Positions 45,756 to 55,410 are shown, counted from the first letter of the stretch. The stretch: 64,000 nt of DNA from Phenylobacterium sp. (GCF_019636135.1 NZ_JAHBYD010000020.1:1-64000); one strand, 5' to 3'. Notes: generated by a model from the sequence alone, not told the origin. Translations and numbers: made by a program.

Positions 45756-46792
45756 GCGGCGGCGACGTCCGGCCGCTCGCGCGGGCGCGCGGGGTCGGCG
45801 GCGAGGGTGAAGCGGGCGCCGAAACGCTCGGCGAGCGCGCGGACGAGTGGCTCGGCGGCGGCGGCGACAGCCGGCGCGCAGGCGGCCGTGAGGCGCGCGC
45901 CGGGCTGGGCGGCGGCCTCGGCCTCCAGGCGGCGGACCAGGCGCTGGGCCAGGGTGCGGTCGCTGAGGGCGCCGGAGGCGTCCATCAGGCGCTCGGCCAG
46001 CGGGCGCGTGCGGCGCGGGATCGAGAGCTCCATGGTCCCGAAACGCCCGACGGGGCCGATCGCGACGCCGGGGTTCTCGGGCGAGAAGGCGAGGCGCGCG
46101 GCGGCCAGCAGGGCGGCGCCGTCGTGGCCGCGGCCGACCAGGTCCAGGACGACGAGGCCGCCCAGGCTCTTCAGGCGCAGGAGGCGCGCGGCCTGCGCGA
46201 GGGCGGCGAGATTGGCCTGGCGCGCGGCGCGCTTGGCGTCGGCGCCCTTGCGCTCGCCCAGGTCGACGTCGACGGCGGTGAGCGCGCGGGTGGGCTCGAC
46301 GGCGAGCGTGCCGCCGCCCGGCAGCGGGTGGATCGTCTCCAGCGCCTCGGCCTCGGCCGCGTCGGCGACGGCGCGCGCCTCGCGGCCCTCCACGAGCTCG
46401 GCGTCGCGGACGACGGCGCGCAGGATGTCGGCGACATCGGGGGGCGCGGCCAGCAGGCGCGGGCCGCCCTGCCCCGCCCCGAGCTCGCGGGCGACGGCGA
46501 GCTTGCCGGCGCGCGGCTCGGCGCGGATCTCGACCTCGACGGCGGCGCCGCGGACCGGGCGCGCGTCGGGTTTGAAGGGGAGAATGGCCTCGAGGCCGCC
46601 GCCGAGGTCCAGGAAGGCCGTGGCGATGGCGGGCTCCACGCTGGCCACGCGGGCCACGTGCTTCGCGCCGAGGCTCAGGCGCAGGTCGTCGTCGTCGCGG
46701 CGCAGGACCAGCCGCTCGGGGCGGCCATCGAGGGTGACGACGCCGCGGGTCTCGCCGACGCCGCGGTCGAGGAAGAGGGCGCGCGCGCTCAC
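45752..46792 (-). CDS. ribonuclease E/G-family protein, short form
   Basis: 346 residues. It has an S1-like N-terminal part ([27 protein letters not shown], then [14 protein letters not shown]) and the RNase E/G core strand [11 protein letters not shown], equivalent to the metal-binding Asp region, and [15 protein letters not shown], equivalent to the SRFGLLEMSRQR segment. It lacks the CPxCxG zinc link and any long C-terminal scaffold. The second catalytic Asp position appears to be Glu or Asn (PENPGVAIG). The GTG start overlaps the maf stop as GTGA. Activity is uncertain. Confidence 0.8.
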   Translation of the reverse strand: MSARALFLDRGVGETRGVVTLDGRPERLVLRRDDDDLRLSLGAKHVARVASVEPAIATAFLDLGGGLEAILPFKPDARPVRGAAVEVEIRAEPRAGKLAVARELGAGQGGPRLLAAPPDVADILRAVVRDAELVEGREARAVADAAEAEALETIHPLPGGGTLAVEPTRALTAVDVDLGERKGADAKRAARQANLAALAQAARLLRLKSLGGLVVLDLVGRGHDGAALLAAARLAFSPENPGVAIGPVGRFGTMELSIPRRTRPLAERLMDASGALSDRTLAQRLVRRLEAEAAAQPGARLTAACAPAVAAAAEPLVRALAERFGARFTLAADPARPRERPDVAAA

Positions 46793-47385
46793 GGCGGCGC
46801 CTGGGGCCGGCGGAAGCCCAGGCCTTCGAGCAGGTTCGTGGTCTCGTACAGCGGCAGGCCCACGACGCCCGAATAGGAACCCTGGAGCGCGATGACCAGG
46901 GCGCCGGCGCGGCCCTGGATGGCGTAGCCGCCGGCCTTGCCGATCCCCTCCCCGCACGCCAGGTAGGCCTCGGCGTCGGCGGCGCTCAGCCGCTTGAAGC
47001 GGACGCGGCTCTCGACGAGGCGCGCCGACGTCCGGCCGTCCGGCGAGACCACCGCGATTCCCGTCAGGACGCGGTGCGCCCGGCCCGACAGGAGCTCGAG
47101 GCAGGCGCGGACCTCGGCCGCGTCCTCGGCCTTCGGCAGCACGCGGCGCCCGACGGCGACCACCGTGTCGGCGGCGAGCACATAGGCGCCCGCGTGGCGG
47201 GTCGCGACGCACGCCGCCTTGGCCTGCGCGAGGCGCAGCGCCAACTGGCGCGGGGTCTCTTGGGAAAGCGGGGTCTCGTCCAGTTCGGCGGCGTCGACCG
47301 CGTCGGGGACGACGCCGATCTGGCTCAGGAGGTCGAGCCGGCGCGGGCTCGCGGAAGCCAGGACGAGGCGCTGCTCAGAGGACAA
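46789..47385 (-). CDS. Maf-like nucleotide pyrophosphatase
   Basis: 198 residues. The N-terminal [16 protein letters not shown] (SxSPRR) and [18 protein letters not shown] are Maf signatures, followed by [15 protein letters not shown] and a C-terminal [21 protein letters not shown]. Maf proteins hydrolyse non-canonical or pyrimidine nucleoside triphosphates. It is flanked by infA upstream (19 bp) and the RNase E/G gene downstream (4-bp overlap), the normal alphaproteobacterial order. Confidence 0.9.
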   Translation of the reverse strand: MSSEQRLVLASASPRRLDLLSQIGVVPDAVDAAELDETPLSQETPRQLALRLAQAKAACVATRHAGAYVLAADTVVAVGRRVLPKAEDAAEVRACLELLSGRAHRVLTGIAVVSPDGRTSARLVESRVRFKRLSAADAEAYLACGEGIGKAGGYAIQGRAGALVIALQGSYSGVVGLPLYETTNLLEGLGFRRPQAPP

Positions 47386-47404
47386 GTCGAGCGCCCCGGT
47401 CAGG

Positions 47405-47623
47405 TCAGCGGACGCGGAAGGTGATGCGGCCCTTGGTCAGGTCGTAGGGCGTCATCTCCACCAGCACCTTGTCGCCGGCCGACACCCGGATGCGGTTCTT
47501 GCGCATCTTGCCCGCGGTATGGGCGATGATCTCGTGGTCGTTCTCGAGCTTCACGCGGAACGTGGCGTTCGGCAGCACTTCGCTGACCGTGCCTGGAAAC
47601 TCCAGCAGTTCTTCCTTCGCCAT
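47405..47623 (-). CDS. infA: translation initiation factor IF-1
   Basis: 72 residues, exact family length, an S1/OB fold: [47 protein letters not shown]... IF-1 occupies the ribosomal A site during initiation. GGGAG lies upstream of the ATG. It is preceded by a 117-bp gap after the phosphatase gene, so it may have its own promoter. Confidence 0.96.
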   Translation of the reverse strand: MAKEELLEFPGTVSEVLPNATFRVKLENDHEIIAHTAGKMRKNRIRVSAGDKVLVEMTPYDLTKGRITFRVR

Positions 47624-47740
47624 GCGGCTCCCTTGGTCCTTCTCACATACGACGACGGCTCGCGCCGTCTGGCTGCGAGCCGCACATCTGCGGCGCAGAA
47701 TATAGCGCATGGGGATGGGAAAGGTCGATACGGCCGCGCG

Positions 47741-48208
47741 TCAGCGGTTGAAACGGGCCCGGATCCGCTGGGCGAGGCCGTCGCGGACCTGCCGGTAGGA
47801 CTCGAGCCGATGCTCGCGGGAGCCCTCCACGAGCGTCGGATCCATCGTCGGCCAGTATTCGATCTCGGCGTCGCGGCCGCGCGCGATCTCGATGGCCCGG
47901 TGCTGCGCCTCGGGGGTCAGCGAGATGACGAGGTCGAAGGAGTCGTCCTCCAGGTCGTCGAAGATCTTGCACCGGTGGCGGGTGAGGTCCACGCCGAGTT
48001 CCTGCATGACCGCGGCGGCCAGCGGATCGACCTCCATGTCGTCCTCGTCGGGATCGAACTTCGCGCGGCGCAGGCCGCAACTGTCGACGAAGATCCGCGT
48101 GCCGACGATGTGCTTCAGCAGCGACTCCGCCATCGGCGAGCGCACCTGATTGTAGTTGCAGCAGAAGAGGACCGCGTCGGGCAGGCGGGCGCCGGGGTCG
48201 TCCGACAT
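47741..48208 (-). CDS. low-molecular-weight protein-tyrosine-phosphatase-like protein
   Basis: 155 residues. The P-loop CX5R is C17-NYNQV-R23 followed by SPMAESLL. The general-acid aspartate probably lies in YWPTMDPTLVEG near the C terminus. It resembles LMW-PTP and arsenate reductase (ArsC-type) proteins. Its fixed position between UPF0262 and infA in alphaproteobacteria suggests a housekeeping role rather than arsenic resistance. It begins 6 bp after the UPF0262 gene. Confidence 0.85.
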   Translation of the reverse strand: MSDDPGARLPDAVLFCCNYNQVRSPMAESLLKHIVGTRIFVDSCGLRRAKFDPDEDDMEVDPLAAAVMQELGVDLTRHRCKIFDDLEDDSFDLVISLTPEAQHRAIEIARGRDAEIEYWPTMDPTLVEGSREHRLESYRQVRDGLAQRIRARFNR

Positions 48209-48214
48209 GCGCCG

Positions 48215-48694
48215 TCAGCCCCGCCAGTGCAGGGCGCAGATGAGCGTGAAGAGCCGGCGCGCCGTGTCGATGTCGGTCTCGATCTTGCCCGACAGGCGGG
48301 TCTGCAGCAGTTCGGACGCCTCGTTGTGCAGGCCGCGGCGGCCCATGTCCAAGGCCTCGATCTGCTGCGGCGTCGAGTTGCGGATCGCCTGGTAGTAGCT
48401 GTCGCAGATCATGAAGTAGTCCCGGATCAGCGTCCGGAACGGCGACAGCGACAGGATGTGGCGGCGTTCGTAGGCCGGGCCGCGGATGTCGAGGACCAGG
48501 CGGTTCTCCAAGAGGCCCATCTGCAGGTCGTAGGGTCCGCCCTCGGCCCCCTCCGGATGGAAGAAGTTCTCCTCCAGCAGGTCGAAGATGGCGATCTGCC
48601 GCTCCTGCTCCTGGTCGCGCGACACCGCGGCGAGCGACTGCTCGTCGAGGTTGACCGACTGGAGCCGGTGGGTCTTGCGCGCGTCTTCGGCCAT
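48215..48694 (-). CDS. UPF0262 family protein
   Basis: 159 residues, full length for this alphaproteobacterial family of unknown function. Landmarks are [73 protein letters not shown] and a C-terminal [20 protein letters not shown] helix. It is soluble. The first gene of the unit leading to the LMW phosphatase. Confidence 0.9.
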   Translation of the reverse strand: MAEDARKTHRLQSVNLDEQSLAAVSRDQEQERQIAIFDLLEENFFHPEGAEGGPYDLQMGLLENRLVLDIRGPAYERRHILSLSPFRTLIRDYFMICDSYYQAIRNSTPQQIEALDMGRRGLHNEASELLQTRLSGKIETDIDTARRLFTLICALHWRG

Positions 48695-48991
48695 GATCTG
48701 AGCGGAGCTTTATTGCAAACCGGGGGCGGTCGTCATCCCGCCGCGTGGAAGCTGGGCCCTGGATACGAAAAAACGCCCGGCCGCTCAGGGAGCGCCGGGC
48801 GTCGTTTTCAGGTCAGGCGTAGCCGCTCAGTCGGCGGCCAGGACGCCGGCGGGCATGGCCGCAGCCAGGCCGCCGCCAGTCGTCCTGGTCTTCGCGTCAC
48901 GCGCGGTCCTTCTCCGTCCTCTGCGTTGATCGATGACAAAGGTTTGGCGGCCCAGCCTGAACGGGCTTCGCGCCGGGCTGGCAGGAACTGT
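48695..48991. other. 297-bp gap between the MscS-type and UPF0262 genes
   Basis: Holds the bidirectional terminator at 48768-48808 and, at 48731-48765, a degenerate copy of the GTCATCCCG palindromic family (GTCATCCCGCCGCGTGGAAG). The rest is probably the UPF0262 promoter region. No gene is seen. Confidence 0.5.
48768..48808. terminator. bidirectional intrinsic terminator
   Basis: CGCCCGG-C-CGCT (48774-48785) pairs with AGCG-CCGGGCG (48791-48801). Six T follow on the minus strand and TCGTTTT on the plus strand. It ends the hisD-MscS transcript. Confidence 0.8.
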
Positions 48992-50248
48992 TCAGCCTGG
49001 CGCCGGGCTTTCCGGAGCCCCCGATGACCGCGGTTCGTCGAGGCGGGCCCGCTGCTCCTCCATCGACTCGGGCGTGACGGGCGTCGTCTTCACCGGCGTG
49101 AAGATGCCCTCTTCGTCGAGGGCGTTCTTGAGACGCCGGTTGAACTCCCGTCCGACCTTCCATTGCCACTTCGGCTGCGTGGTCACGCGCGCCTTCAACC
49201 AGACCGCATTGTCGGTGAGCCGGTCGACGCCCATCACCTCGCAGGGCTTGGTGATCAGCTTGCCGAGTTCAGGGTCCTCCGCGAGATCGTCGCCGATGCG
49301 CTGCAGAATGGCGAGCGCGGCGTCGACGTCGCTGTCGTAGCTGATCGGGATCTCGATCACATACGACGAGAACAGCTTGGTCCGGTTATGGATCACCTGG
49401 GCCTCGCTGTAGGGGAAGATGTGGAGCGTGCCGTCGGCGTCGCGGAGCCGGATGGTGCGCAAGGTCATGGCCTCGACCGTGCCGGCGCCCTGGCCGATCC
49501 GCACGTTGTCGCCGACGGAGACCACGTCCTCGGCGATCAGGAAGAGCCCGGTCAGGAAGTCCTTCACCAGCGTCTGGGCGCCGAAGCCCACCGCGATGCC
49601 GACCACCCCGGCGCTGGCCAGGATGGGGCCGACCTTCAGGCCGACTTCGGAGAGGAAGGTGATCAGCCCGATGACGATGATCACGGTCTGGGCCGAACCG
49701 CGGAGCAGCGGCGCCAGCGTGTGTAGCTGGGCCGAACGGCGAAGGTCGGCGCTTCGGCCGGCGAAGCCTTCGACCAGCCGGGTGATGACGAAGCCGCTCG
49801 CTTCGACCAGCGCGCTGACCAGGACGACGATGAGCGCCAGGCGCACGAGGCGCGCGCCGGCGTCACCGGACAGGAATGTCCAGGGGTCGATGCCCCAGAC
49901 GCCCATCACCATCAGGGCCGCGGCCAGCAGGACCGCCAGGCGGACGAGCGTCCAGGTCAGGCCGGCGGCCTTGTGGGCGCGGCTGTCCTCGGGGAGGTCG
50001 CCGGGCGCCTTGGCGACGAAGTGCGCCAGCAGGCGATCGATACCGCGCTTCAGGAGCCAGATGACGCCGAAGGCGAGGAGCACCACCGCGGCCGACACCA
50101 GCGCATTGATGCCCGTCTCGCGGGCGTCGAGATGCACGAGCTGAGTCCAGGCGCGGTCGCCGAACCCGAGGATCTGTTCGGCAAGGCTGGGCTTCACGGC
50201 TTCGGCCGCGGCCGGCGCGGTCGCCGGCGGTGGTGTTGCAACAGGCAC
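48992..50248 (-). CDS. MscS-family mechanosensitive ion channel
   Basis: 418 residues. Several membrane helices (about 45-235) lead to the pore helix and MscS domain: LASAGVVGIAVGFGAQTLVKDFLTGLFLIAEDVVSVGDNVRIGQGAGTVEAMTLRTIRLRDADGTLHIFPYSEAQVIHN. The C-terminal cytoplasmic vestibule is cut short by a Pro/Ser-rich tail. It opens under membrane tension to release solutes. The GTG at 50248 is chosen for GAGGGAG six bases upstream; the frame is open much further up but only as hisD antiphase sequence. Lies 59 bp after hisD. Confidence 0.88.
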   Translation of the reverse strand: MPVATPPPATAPAAAEAVKPSLAEQILGFGDRAWTQLVHLDARETGINALVSAAVVLLAFGVIWLLKRGIDRLLAHFVAKAPGDLPEDSRAHKAAGLTWTLVRLAVLLAAALMVMGVWGIDPWTFLSGDAGARLVRLALIVVLVSALVEASGFVITRLVEGFAGRSADLRRSAQLHTLAPLLRGSAQTVIIVIGLITFLSEVGLKVGPILASAGVVGIAVGFGAQTLVKDFLTGLFLIAEDVVSVGDNVRIGQGAGTVEAMTLRTIRLRDADGTLHIFPYSEAQVIHNRTKLFSSYVIEIPISYDSDVDAALAILQRIGDDLAEDPELGKLITKPCEVMGVDRLTDNAVWLKARVTTQPKWQWKVGREFNRRLKNALDEEGIFTPVKTTPVTPESMEEQRARLDEPRSSGAPESPAPG

Positions 50249-50307
50249 AGGAGCTCCCTCGACGGCCCCGAGCGCCAACGCCTCGCCGATGGCGAAGGTT
50301 CCGGAGG

Positions 50308-51594
50308 TTAGCGCCCCTGCCCCAGCCGGATGGCGGCGGAACGGGCGTGCGCGGGCAGGCCCTCGGCCTCGGCCAGCGCGATCGTCGCGGGCGCCAGGGC
50401 CGCGAACGAATCGGCGTCGCACTTCACGATCGAGGTGCGCTTCAGGAAGTCGTAGAGGGAGAGGCCCGAGGAGAACCGCGCCGCGCGGCTGGTGGGCAGC
50501 ACGTGGTTCGAGCCGGCCACGTAGTCGCCGACCGCCTCGGGCGCGTGGCGGCCCAGGAAGATGGCGCCGGCGTGCCTTACGCGGTCGGCGAGGCGCTCGG
50601 GCTCGTCCAGTGCGAACTCCACGTGTTCCGGCGCGATCTGGTCCACGAGCGCGGGGCTTTCGTCGAGCGGCGCGATGACCACCGCCCCGTGGGCCTCCCA
50701 CGAGGCGCGCGCGTCGGCGCCGGTGGCGAGCGCCGAGAGCTGCGCCTCGACGGCCGCCTCGACCTTGGCGGCGAAGGCCGCGTCGTCGGTGATGAGGATG
50801 GATTGGGCGGCCGGGTCGTGCTCGGCCTGCGACAGCAGATCGGCCGCGATCCAGTCGGGATCGTTCGCGCGGTCCGCGACCACCACGATCTCGGAGGGGC
50901 CGGCCAGCGCGTCGATTCCCACGGTCCCGTAGACGCGGCGCTTGGCGGCCGTGACGAAGGCGTTGCCGGGGCCCACGATCTTGTCCACGGGGTGGATCGG
51001 ACCTGCGCCATAGGCCAGCGCGGCCACCGCCTGCGCGCCGCCGACGCGCCAGATCTCGGTGACGCCGGCTTCCCTGGCGGCCGCCAGCACGGCGGGTTGC
51101 AGACGGCCCGGCGGCGTCACCATGGCGATGCGCCCGACCCCGGCAGCGGCGGCCGGAACGGCGTTCATGAGGACGGTGGAGGGATAGGCTGCACGGCCGC
51201 CAGGCACGTAGATCCCCACGGCCTCCAGCGGGCCCCAGCGCCAGCCCAGCTCGACGCCCGCGGCGTCGACGAAGCGCTGGTCGGCGGGTCGCTGCCGCTC
51301 GTGATAGGCGCGGATGCGGGCGGCGGCGAAGGCGATGGCCTCGCGCACCTCGGCCGGACACGCCGCAGCGCCCTCGGCGATTTCCTCTGCGGTGACCCGC
51401 AGCGTGGCCTCCGTCAGCTCGACCTTGTCGAATTCGCGCGCGTAGCGGAGCAGCGCGCCGACACCCTCGGAGCGGACCGCGGCCAGCACGTCGCGGACGA
51501 TCGCGTCCACCTCGTCTGGCGTCTCGCGGCGCTCGGCCACGAACGCGGCGAAGGTGTCGGAAAAGCCTGGTTGGTCGAAGCGGAAGCGGCGCAT
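50308..51594 (-). CDS. hisD: histidinol dehydrogenase
   Basis: 428 residues, normal length. Landmarks are [64 protein letters not shown], the zinc/catalytic QAEHDP, APEHVEF and GSNHVLPT. It carries out the last two NAD-dependent oxidations from L-histidinol to L-histidine. It is separated from other his genes, which is normal in alphaproteobacteria, and sits 44 bp after the DUF2948 gene. Confidence 0.95.
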   Translation of the reverse strand: MRRFRFDQPGFSDTFAAFVAERRETPDEVDAIVRDVLAAVRSEGVGALLRYAREFDKVELTEATLRVTAEEIAEGAAACPAEVREAIAFAAARIRAYHERQRPADQRFVDAAGVELGWRWGPLEAVGIYVPGGRAAYPSTVLMNAVPAAAAGVGRIAMVTPPGRLQPAVLAAAREAGVTEIWRVGGAQAVAALAYGAGPIHPVDKIVGPGNAFVTAAKRRVYGTVGIDALAGPSEIVVVADRANDPDWIAADLLSQAEHDPAAQSILITDDAAFAAKVEAAVEAQLSALATGADARASWEAHGAVVIAPLDESPALVDQIAPEHVEFALDEPERLADRVRHAGAIFLGRHAPEAVGDYVAGSNHVLPTSRAARFSSGLSLYDFLKRTSIVKCDADSFAALAPATIALAEAEGLPAHARSAAIRLGQGR

Positions 51595-51638
51595 GGCGCG
51601 GCTCTCTTAGCGGCGAGCGGCCGCCAAGGCCATGCGCC

Positions 51639-52064
51639 TCACGATTCGTGCGTCGGCGCGCGCGGCGTGGGCCAGGGCTGCGAGACGTCGGCCAGCACCG
51701 CGTCGATGCACTCGATCTGGGCCCGCAGGTCGCCGCCGCCGGCGAAACTCAGTGTCAGCGCCCCGCCCGGCGCCTCGCCGGCGTCGAAGGCGATGGTGAG
51801 CAGCTCGACCACCGCATCCTTGCGCTCGCGGCGGATCTTGCGCGCCTTCAGGTCCAGCACGCCGCCGACCTGCAGCGCGGAACGCACCCGCTGGCGCTCC
51901 CCGGCCTCCCAGCGATAGCGGTTGAACGCGATGGTCAGCCGCCGCGCCCTCGCCTCGAAGACGATGTCGCCCACCTTGGCCACGGCGTCCTGCAAGGCGG
52001 CCGAAATCACCGCCAGGTCTTCCGGATCCTGGGCGAGCAGTTGGAGCGGCGCAGCCTCGGCCAT
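51639..52064 (-). CDS. DUF2948 family protein
   Basis: 141 residues: PLQLLAQDPEDLAVISAALQDAVAKVGDIVF, then FNRYRWE with RVRSALQVGGVLDLKARKI and, near the C terminus, LSFAGGGDLRAQIECIDAVLADV. This alphaproteobacterial family has no known function and lies consistently between murA and hisD. It begins 3 bp after the murA stop, so it is translationally linked. Confidence 0.88.
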   Translation of the reverse strand: MAEAAPLQLLAQDPEDLAVISAALQDAVAKVGDIVFEARARRLTIAFNRYRWEAGERQRVRSALQVGGVLDLKARKIRRERKDAVVELLTIAFDAGEAPGGALTLSFAGGGDLRAQIECIDAVLADVSQPWPTPRAPTHES

Positions 52065-52067
52065 CGC

Positions 52068-53360
52068 TTACTCGACCTCCTCGCCGCCGTCGCCCTTCAG
52101 GCGGCGCACCTGAGCGCCGCACGCGCCCAGCTTCTCCTCCAGGCGCTCGAATCCCCGGTCGAGATGATAGACACGGTTGACGATCGTCTCGCCCCGCGCC
52201 GCCAGTCCGGCGATCACCAGGCTGACCGAGGCGCGCAGGTCGGTCGCCATGACCTGCGCGCCCTCGAGCGAGCCCACGCCCCGCACCCGCGCCTCGCCGC
52301 CATGCACCGAGATGTCGGCGCCCAGCCGGCCCAGCTCCGGCACGTGCATGAACCGGTTCTCGAAGATCGTCTCGCGGATCACGCTCTCGCCGTCGGCCAG
52401 CGACATCAGCGCCATGAACTGGGCCTGCAGGTCGGTCGCGAAGCCCGGATAGGGGTCGGTCGTGATCTCGACCGCCTTCAGCCGCCCGCCGTTGCGCTTG
52501 ACCGTCAGGCCGTCGTTGTGCGGCGTGACCTCCACGCCCGCCTCGACCATCTTGTCGATGAGCGCCTGGATGAAGTCGCTGCGGGTCCGGGTCAGCCGCA
52601 CCTCGCCGCCGGCCATGGCGGCCGCCAGCGCATAGGTGCCGGTCTCGATCCGGTCGGGCAGCACGGCGTGCGTGGCGCCCGCGAGCCGGCTCACGCCCTG
52701 GACGGTGATGGTGGGCGTGCCCGCGCCGATCACCTTCGCGCCCATCTCGTTCAGGCAATCGGCGAGATCGGTGATCTCGGGCTCGCAGGCCGAATTGGTC
52801 ATCACCGTCTCGCCGTGGGCGAGGACGGCGGCCAGCAGGGTGTGCTCCGTGGCGCCCACCGACACGAACGGGAAGTCCACCTGCCCGCCGCGCAGGCCCC
52901 GTGGGGCCTGGGCGTAGACATAGCCCTCGTGCAGATCGATCTTGGCGCCCAGCGCCTCCAGCGCCTTCAGATGCAGGTCGACGGGCCGCGCGCCGATCGT
53001 GCAGCCGCCCGGCAGCGACACCTTCGCCTGCCCGCTGCGCGCCAGCAGCGGGCCCAGCACATTGAACGACGCCCGCATCTGGCGGACGAGGTCGTAGGGC
53101 GCAAAGCCGCTGACGATCTCTCTCGTGGTCAGCACCGTTTCCGGCCCGTCGGCGCCATCCGACTCCACGACCTCGGTCCCGAGCCGCTGCAACAGCCGCC
53201 CTAGGAACCGCGTGTCGGCCAGGCGCGGCATGTTCGTCAGCCGCAATGGCTCTTCGGTGAGCAGGCTCGCGGCCATGAGCTTGATGGCCGAGTTCTTGGC
53301 GCCGCTGATGGGGATCTCCCCATTCAGACGGACGCCGCCCGTGATGGCGATGCGATCCAA
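52068..53360 (-). CDS. murA: UDP-N-acetylglucosamine 1-carboxyvinyltransferase
   Basis: 430 residues. GEIPISGAKNSAIKLMAASLL at the N terminus binds UDP-GlcNAc. The catalytic Cys120 is in LPGGCTIGARPVDLH, and SVGATEHTLLAA and RTRSDFIQALIDKM follow. It makes the first committed step of peptidoglycan synthesis. The TTG at 53360 is chosen: AGGAT lies upstream, and the protein then begins with the family-typical MDRIAITGG. An in-frame ATG further up would add 16 unmatched residues. Confidence 0.94.
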   Translation of the reverse strand: MDRIAITGGVRLNGEIPISGAKNSAIKLMAASLLTEEPLRLTNMPRLADTRFLGRLLQRLGTEVVESDGADGPETVLTTREIVSGFAPYDLVRQMRASFNVLGPLLARSGQAKVSLPGGCTIGARPVDLHLKALEALGAKIDLHEGYVYAQAPRGLRGGQVDFPFVSVGATEHTLLAAVLAHGETVMTNSACEPEITDLADCLNEMGAKVIGAGTPTITVQGVSRLAGATHAVLPDRIETGTYALAAAMAGGEVRLTRTRSDFIQALIDKMVEAGVEVTPHNDGLTVKRNGGRLKAVEITTDPYPGFATDLQAQFMALMSLADGESVIRETIFENRFMHVPELGRLGADISVHGGEARVRGVGSLEGAQVMATDLRASVSLVIAGLAARGETIVNRVYHLDRGFERLEEKLGACGAQVRRLKGDGGEEVE

Positions 53361-53451
53361 TCGGTATCCTAACGAAGCACGCGCGGGCCCGCGTCCCACG
53401 GCGCCCATCTGCGCCGATATCTAGCGTGCCCCGCGCGGGCCCGCAAAGCGC

Positions 53452-53598
53452 TCAATCCGTGTCGCTTTCGTGCGCTTTCGGCCGAGGCGGCGCGACCGCC
53501 GGGGCCTTGCGGCGGCGCAGGTTGGCCCGCAGCGCCTGGGCGAGCTTCGCCTCCCGCGATTCGCGCGCGCCGGGCTTGTCCTCGGGACGGTTGGCCAT
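53452..53598 (-). CDS. small conserved-type basic hypothetical protein
   Basis: 48 residues: MANRPEDKPGARESREAKLA followed by LRANLRRRKAPA and a Pro/Ala tail. Short KPGxRESREAKLAxALRANLRRRK proteins are common next to murA in alphaproteobacteria. The role is unknown, and the basic helix suggests nucleic acid or ribosome contact. A GTG start 21 codons upstream (53661) is possible. The stop lies 91 bp before the murA start. Confidence 0.6.
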   Translation of the reverse strand: MANRPEDKPGARESREAKLAQALRANLRRRKAPAVAPPRPKAHESDTD

Positions 53599-53695
53599 CG
53601 CGCTGAGGTGCGGCGAGGCGTCCTGGCCGTCAAGCCTCCGGGCATCGATTTGGGGCTTCACGCCGCGCCCGGCTACCGCTATAGCGCGCGCCTTC

Positions 53696-53770
<75 letters not shown>

Positions 53771-53773
53771 TGT

Positions 53774-53801
53774 TTCCCCAGCCCAATCAAGGGCTGGGGA
53801 A
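53774..53801 (+). terminator. hairpin directly after tRNA-Thr, brought by the element
   Basis: TTCCCCAGCCC (53774-53784) pairs perfectly with GGGCTGGGGAA (53791-53801) around AATCAA. It begins 4 bases after the tRNA CCA and lies inside the inserted DNA. It probably replaces the host terminator displaced to 59111-59144. Confidence 0.7.
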
Positions 53802-53974
53802 GCAACCTCAACTCACTCCCCCAGCTTGAAGCCGCCTCAGTCGGCTCTGTCCCCCAGCAAATGTGGGGACTTTTCGGGGAGTAGGTTCGCCTCTCGTTCC
53901 CAAGCGCAGCAACGGATTTCGATCTCCACGCGGCCAGACCGCGAGAGGCGATTCGGCGACCGCCTAAATACCCG

Positions 53975-54883
53975 ATGCGTCCAGCCCATCCGACCGAACG
54001 CCTCATGGAGGAACTCGCCTATTCCGGCAGTGCCGACGCCGCCGCGCTCCGCAGCCGCATGACGCGATGCGGCGGCGAGGAATGGAACTATCAGTTTAGC
54101 TGCCGCACCCCAGCCTGCGCGACTTGCCGTGGCCGCTACATCGGTCGCCAGCGGCGGGCCGCGATCAAGCGGTTCGCCAAGCATGAGAACCACGATCTCG
54201 CGTTCGCGAGCATCGTCATCGGCGCCACGGACTATGTGGATGAGATCGGCGAGACATTCATGAAGTTCAGGAAAGACCTTCGCAATGTCGTGGATGCCAA
54301 TCGGCGTCAACGGCGCCGGTGGAGCAACTTCGAGGCCCTGCTCTGGCTGGAAACGGATGCGCTTAGCGGCGACGACTTCGTTCACCTCGGCAGCGACAAG
54401 AAGGCCCAGCTTGGCGAGATGGCCCCTCTCTTCGTCCGTGACAGCGGCCCCGTTTGGGTGGTCACGGCGCACGGTGTGATCGCGTGTCCCGGGATCGACT
54501 ATCAGGAGGTGGCCGAGGATTTCCGTCAGCGTTGGCCGGGCACGAAGCGCGTCGATGTGCGCCCGTTCTACGATCACCAGACCAAGGATCAGAACCTTGG
54601 CTATACGATCAACTACGCCCTGAAGCACGAGTGCCGAACCCACCTCGGCCAATTCGCCGAACCGTGGCCGGTCGGATGGATGGCCGAATATTATTCATAT
54701 TTGCACCGCTGGTCTCGCGGCTTTCAAAGCACGCGCATAAGCATCTCTCCAGTAGCAATTAAATCGACAAACGTCATTCTTTCGCAATACAATAAAGACG
54801 AGTTAGAAGAGCGTGAACCATTGCCCTTCATATACTCAGATAGTGTTTTTCATACATACTATAACTGGAAGGATCGAACTTGA
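53975..54883 (+). CDS. element protein, possible degenerate HUH-type replication initiator
   Basis: 302 residues, not firmly assigned. Cysteines C32, C43, C48, C51 (CRTPACATCRGRY) suggest a zinc ribbon, common at the N terminus of rolling-circle Rep proteins. The pattern then fits a Rep-like order: strand AFASIVI (77-82), helix to about 110, WSNFEALLWLETDA, VWVVTAHGVIACPG with H166 where HUH proteins have a His pair, and YTINYALKH with Y214 and K217 like the YxxK motif. One of the two HUH histidines is missing. The last 60 residues are coded by AT-rich DNA. Confidence 0.55.
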   Translation: MRPAHPTERLMEELAYSGSADAAALRSRMTRCGGEEWNYQFSCRTPACATCRGRYIGRQRRAAIKRFAKHENHDLAFASIVIGATDYVDEIGETFMKFRKDLRNVVDANRRQRRRWSNFEALLWLETDALSGDDFVHLGSDKKAQLGEMAPLFVRDSGPVWVVTAHGVIACPGIDYQEVAEDFRQRWPGTKRVDVRPFYDHQTKDQNLGYTINYALKHECRTHLGQFAEPWPVGWMAEYYSYLHRWSRGFQSTRISISPVAIKSTNVILSQYNKDELEEREPLPFIYSDSVFHTYYNWKDRT

Positions 54884-55149
54884 ATACGGAACTCATCGAC
54901 CGCATTATGAACTCTGCGGTGCTCGCCAAAATCTTGGAACAGTATGACTTTGAGCCTGCCGTCACGATCTCGATCCAATCACATCGCGACGATGCGAATT
55001 GGGCTGAACGAGCCAGCGTCATGCGGGACTGGTGTCAGGTGAACACCAAGGCGCGCTGGCGGTTCGCCGCTCCCATGGAGGGTACGGCCATGGATTTTCA
55101 CTTCGAGTCGGAGGCGGATGCCGCCCTCTTCAAGCTCTACTTTTATTGA
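54880..55149 (+). CDS. small element protein of unknown function
   Basis: 89 residues (MNTELIDRIMNSAVLAKILE..., then FHFESEADAALFKLYFY), slightly acidic, mixed alpha/beta, no recognised domain. The TTG start overlaps the previous stop by 4 bases (TTGA) with GGAAGGA upstream, so it is translationally coupled to the possible Rep protein. The C-terminal FESEADAALFKLYFY resembles strand-helix-strand endings of small regulator folds, which is only an impression. Confidence 0.6.
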   Translation: MNTELIDRIMNSAVLAKILEQYDFEPAVTISIQSHRDDANWAERASVMRDWCQVNTKARWRFAAPMEGTAMDFHFESEADAALFKLYFY

Positions 55150-55382
55150 TCGCCCGACGCGAGGGCGCGGCGCACAGCGTCGTCGGCTGAGGCAAGCCTA
55201 TCCTGATATTCCGCCCGGGCACTTTGCTCCCGGTCGGCAACGAGGCCGGGCGGCGCCGTCTGGTGGATCGAACGGAGCTTGTCTTGGTATTTCCTCGCCG
55301 CTTCGCTCTTCTTGCGGTTCGCGTTCATCACGCGCTCCAAGCTGGCGGCCTCACTGACGATCTCATGGTAGCGCATGAGCAT
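55143..55382 (-). CDS. small helical element protein
   Basis: 79 residues: MLMRYHEIVSEAASLERVMN with NRKKSEAARKYQDKLRSIHQ and a C-terminal helix AEYQDRLASADDAVRRALASG. Predominantly charged helices with coiled-coil character. Unknown function. It converges with the preceding gene (7-bp overlap) and lies 28 bp after the start of nothing larger; the restriction endonuclease stop is at 55411 on the same strand, so it may be the last gene of the R-M transcript. Confidence 0.5.
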   Translation of the reverse strand: MLMRYHEIVSEAASLERVMNANRKKSEAARKYQDKLRSIHQTAPPGLVADREQSARAEYQDRLASADDAVRRALASGDQ

Positions 55383-55410
55383 ATTTAGCGCGCGCCTGGG
55401 CGGCGCGCGG

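Noticed and set aside
53837..54652. 271-residue minus-strand frame inside the element
   Set aside because: Antisense to the 302-residue gene, no ribosome site, no recognisable motif, and crosses the tRNA-proximal junction. The plus frame has Cys and YxxK motifs.
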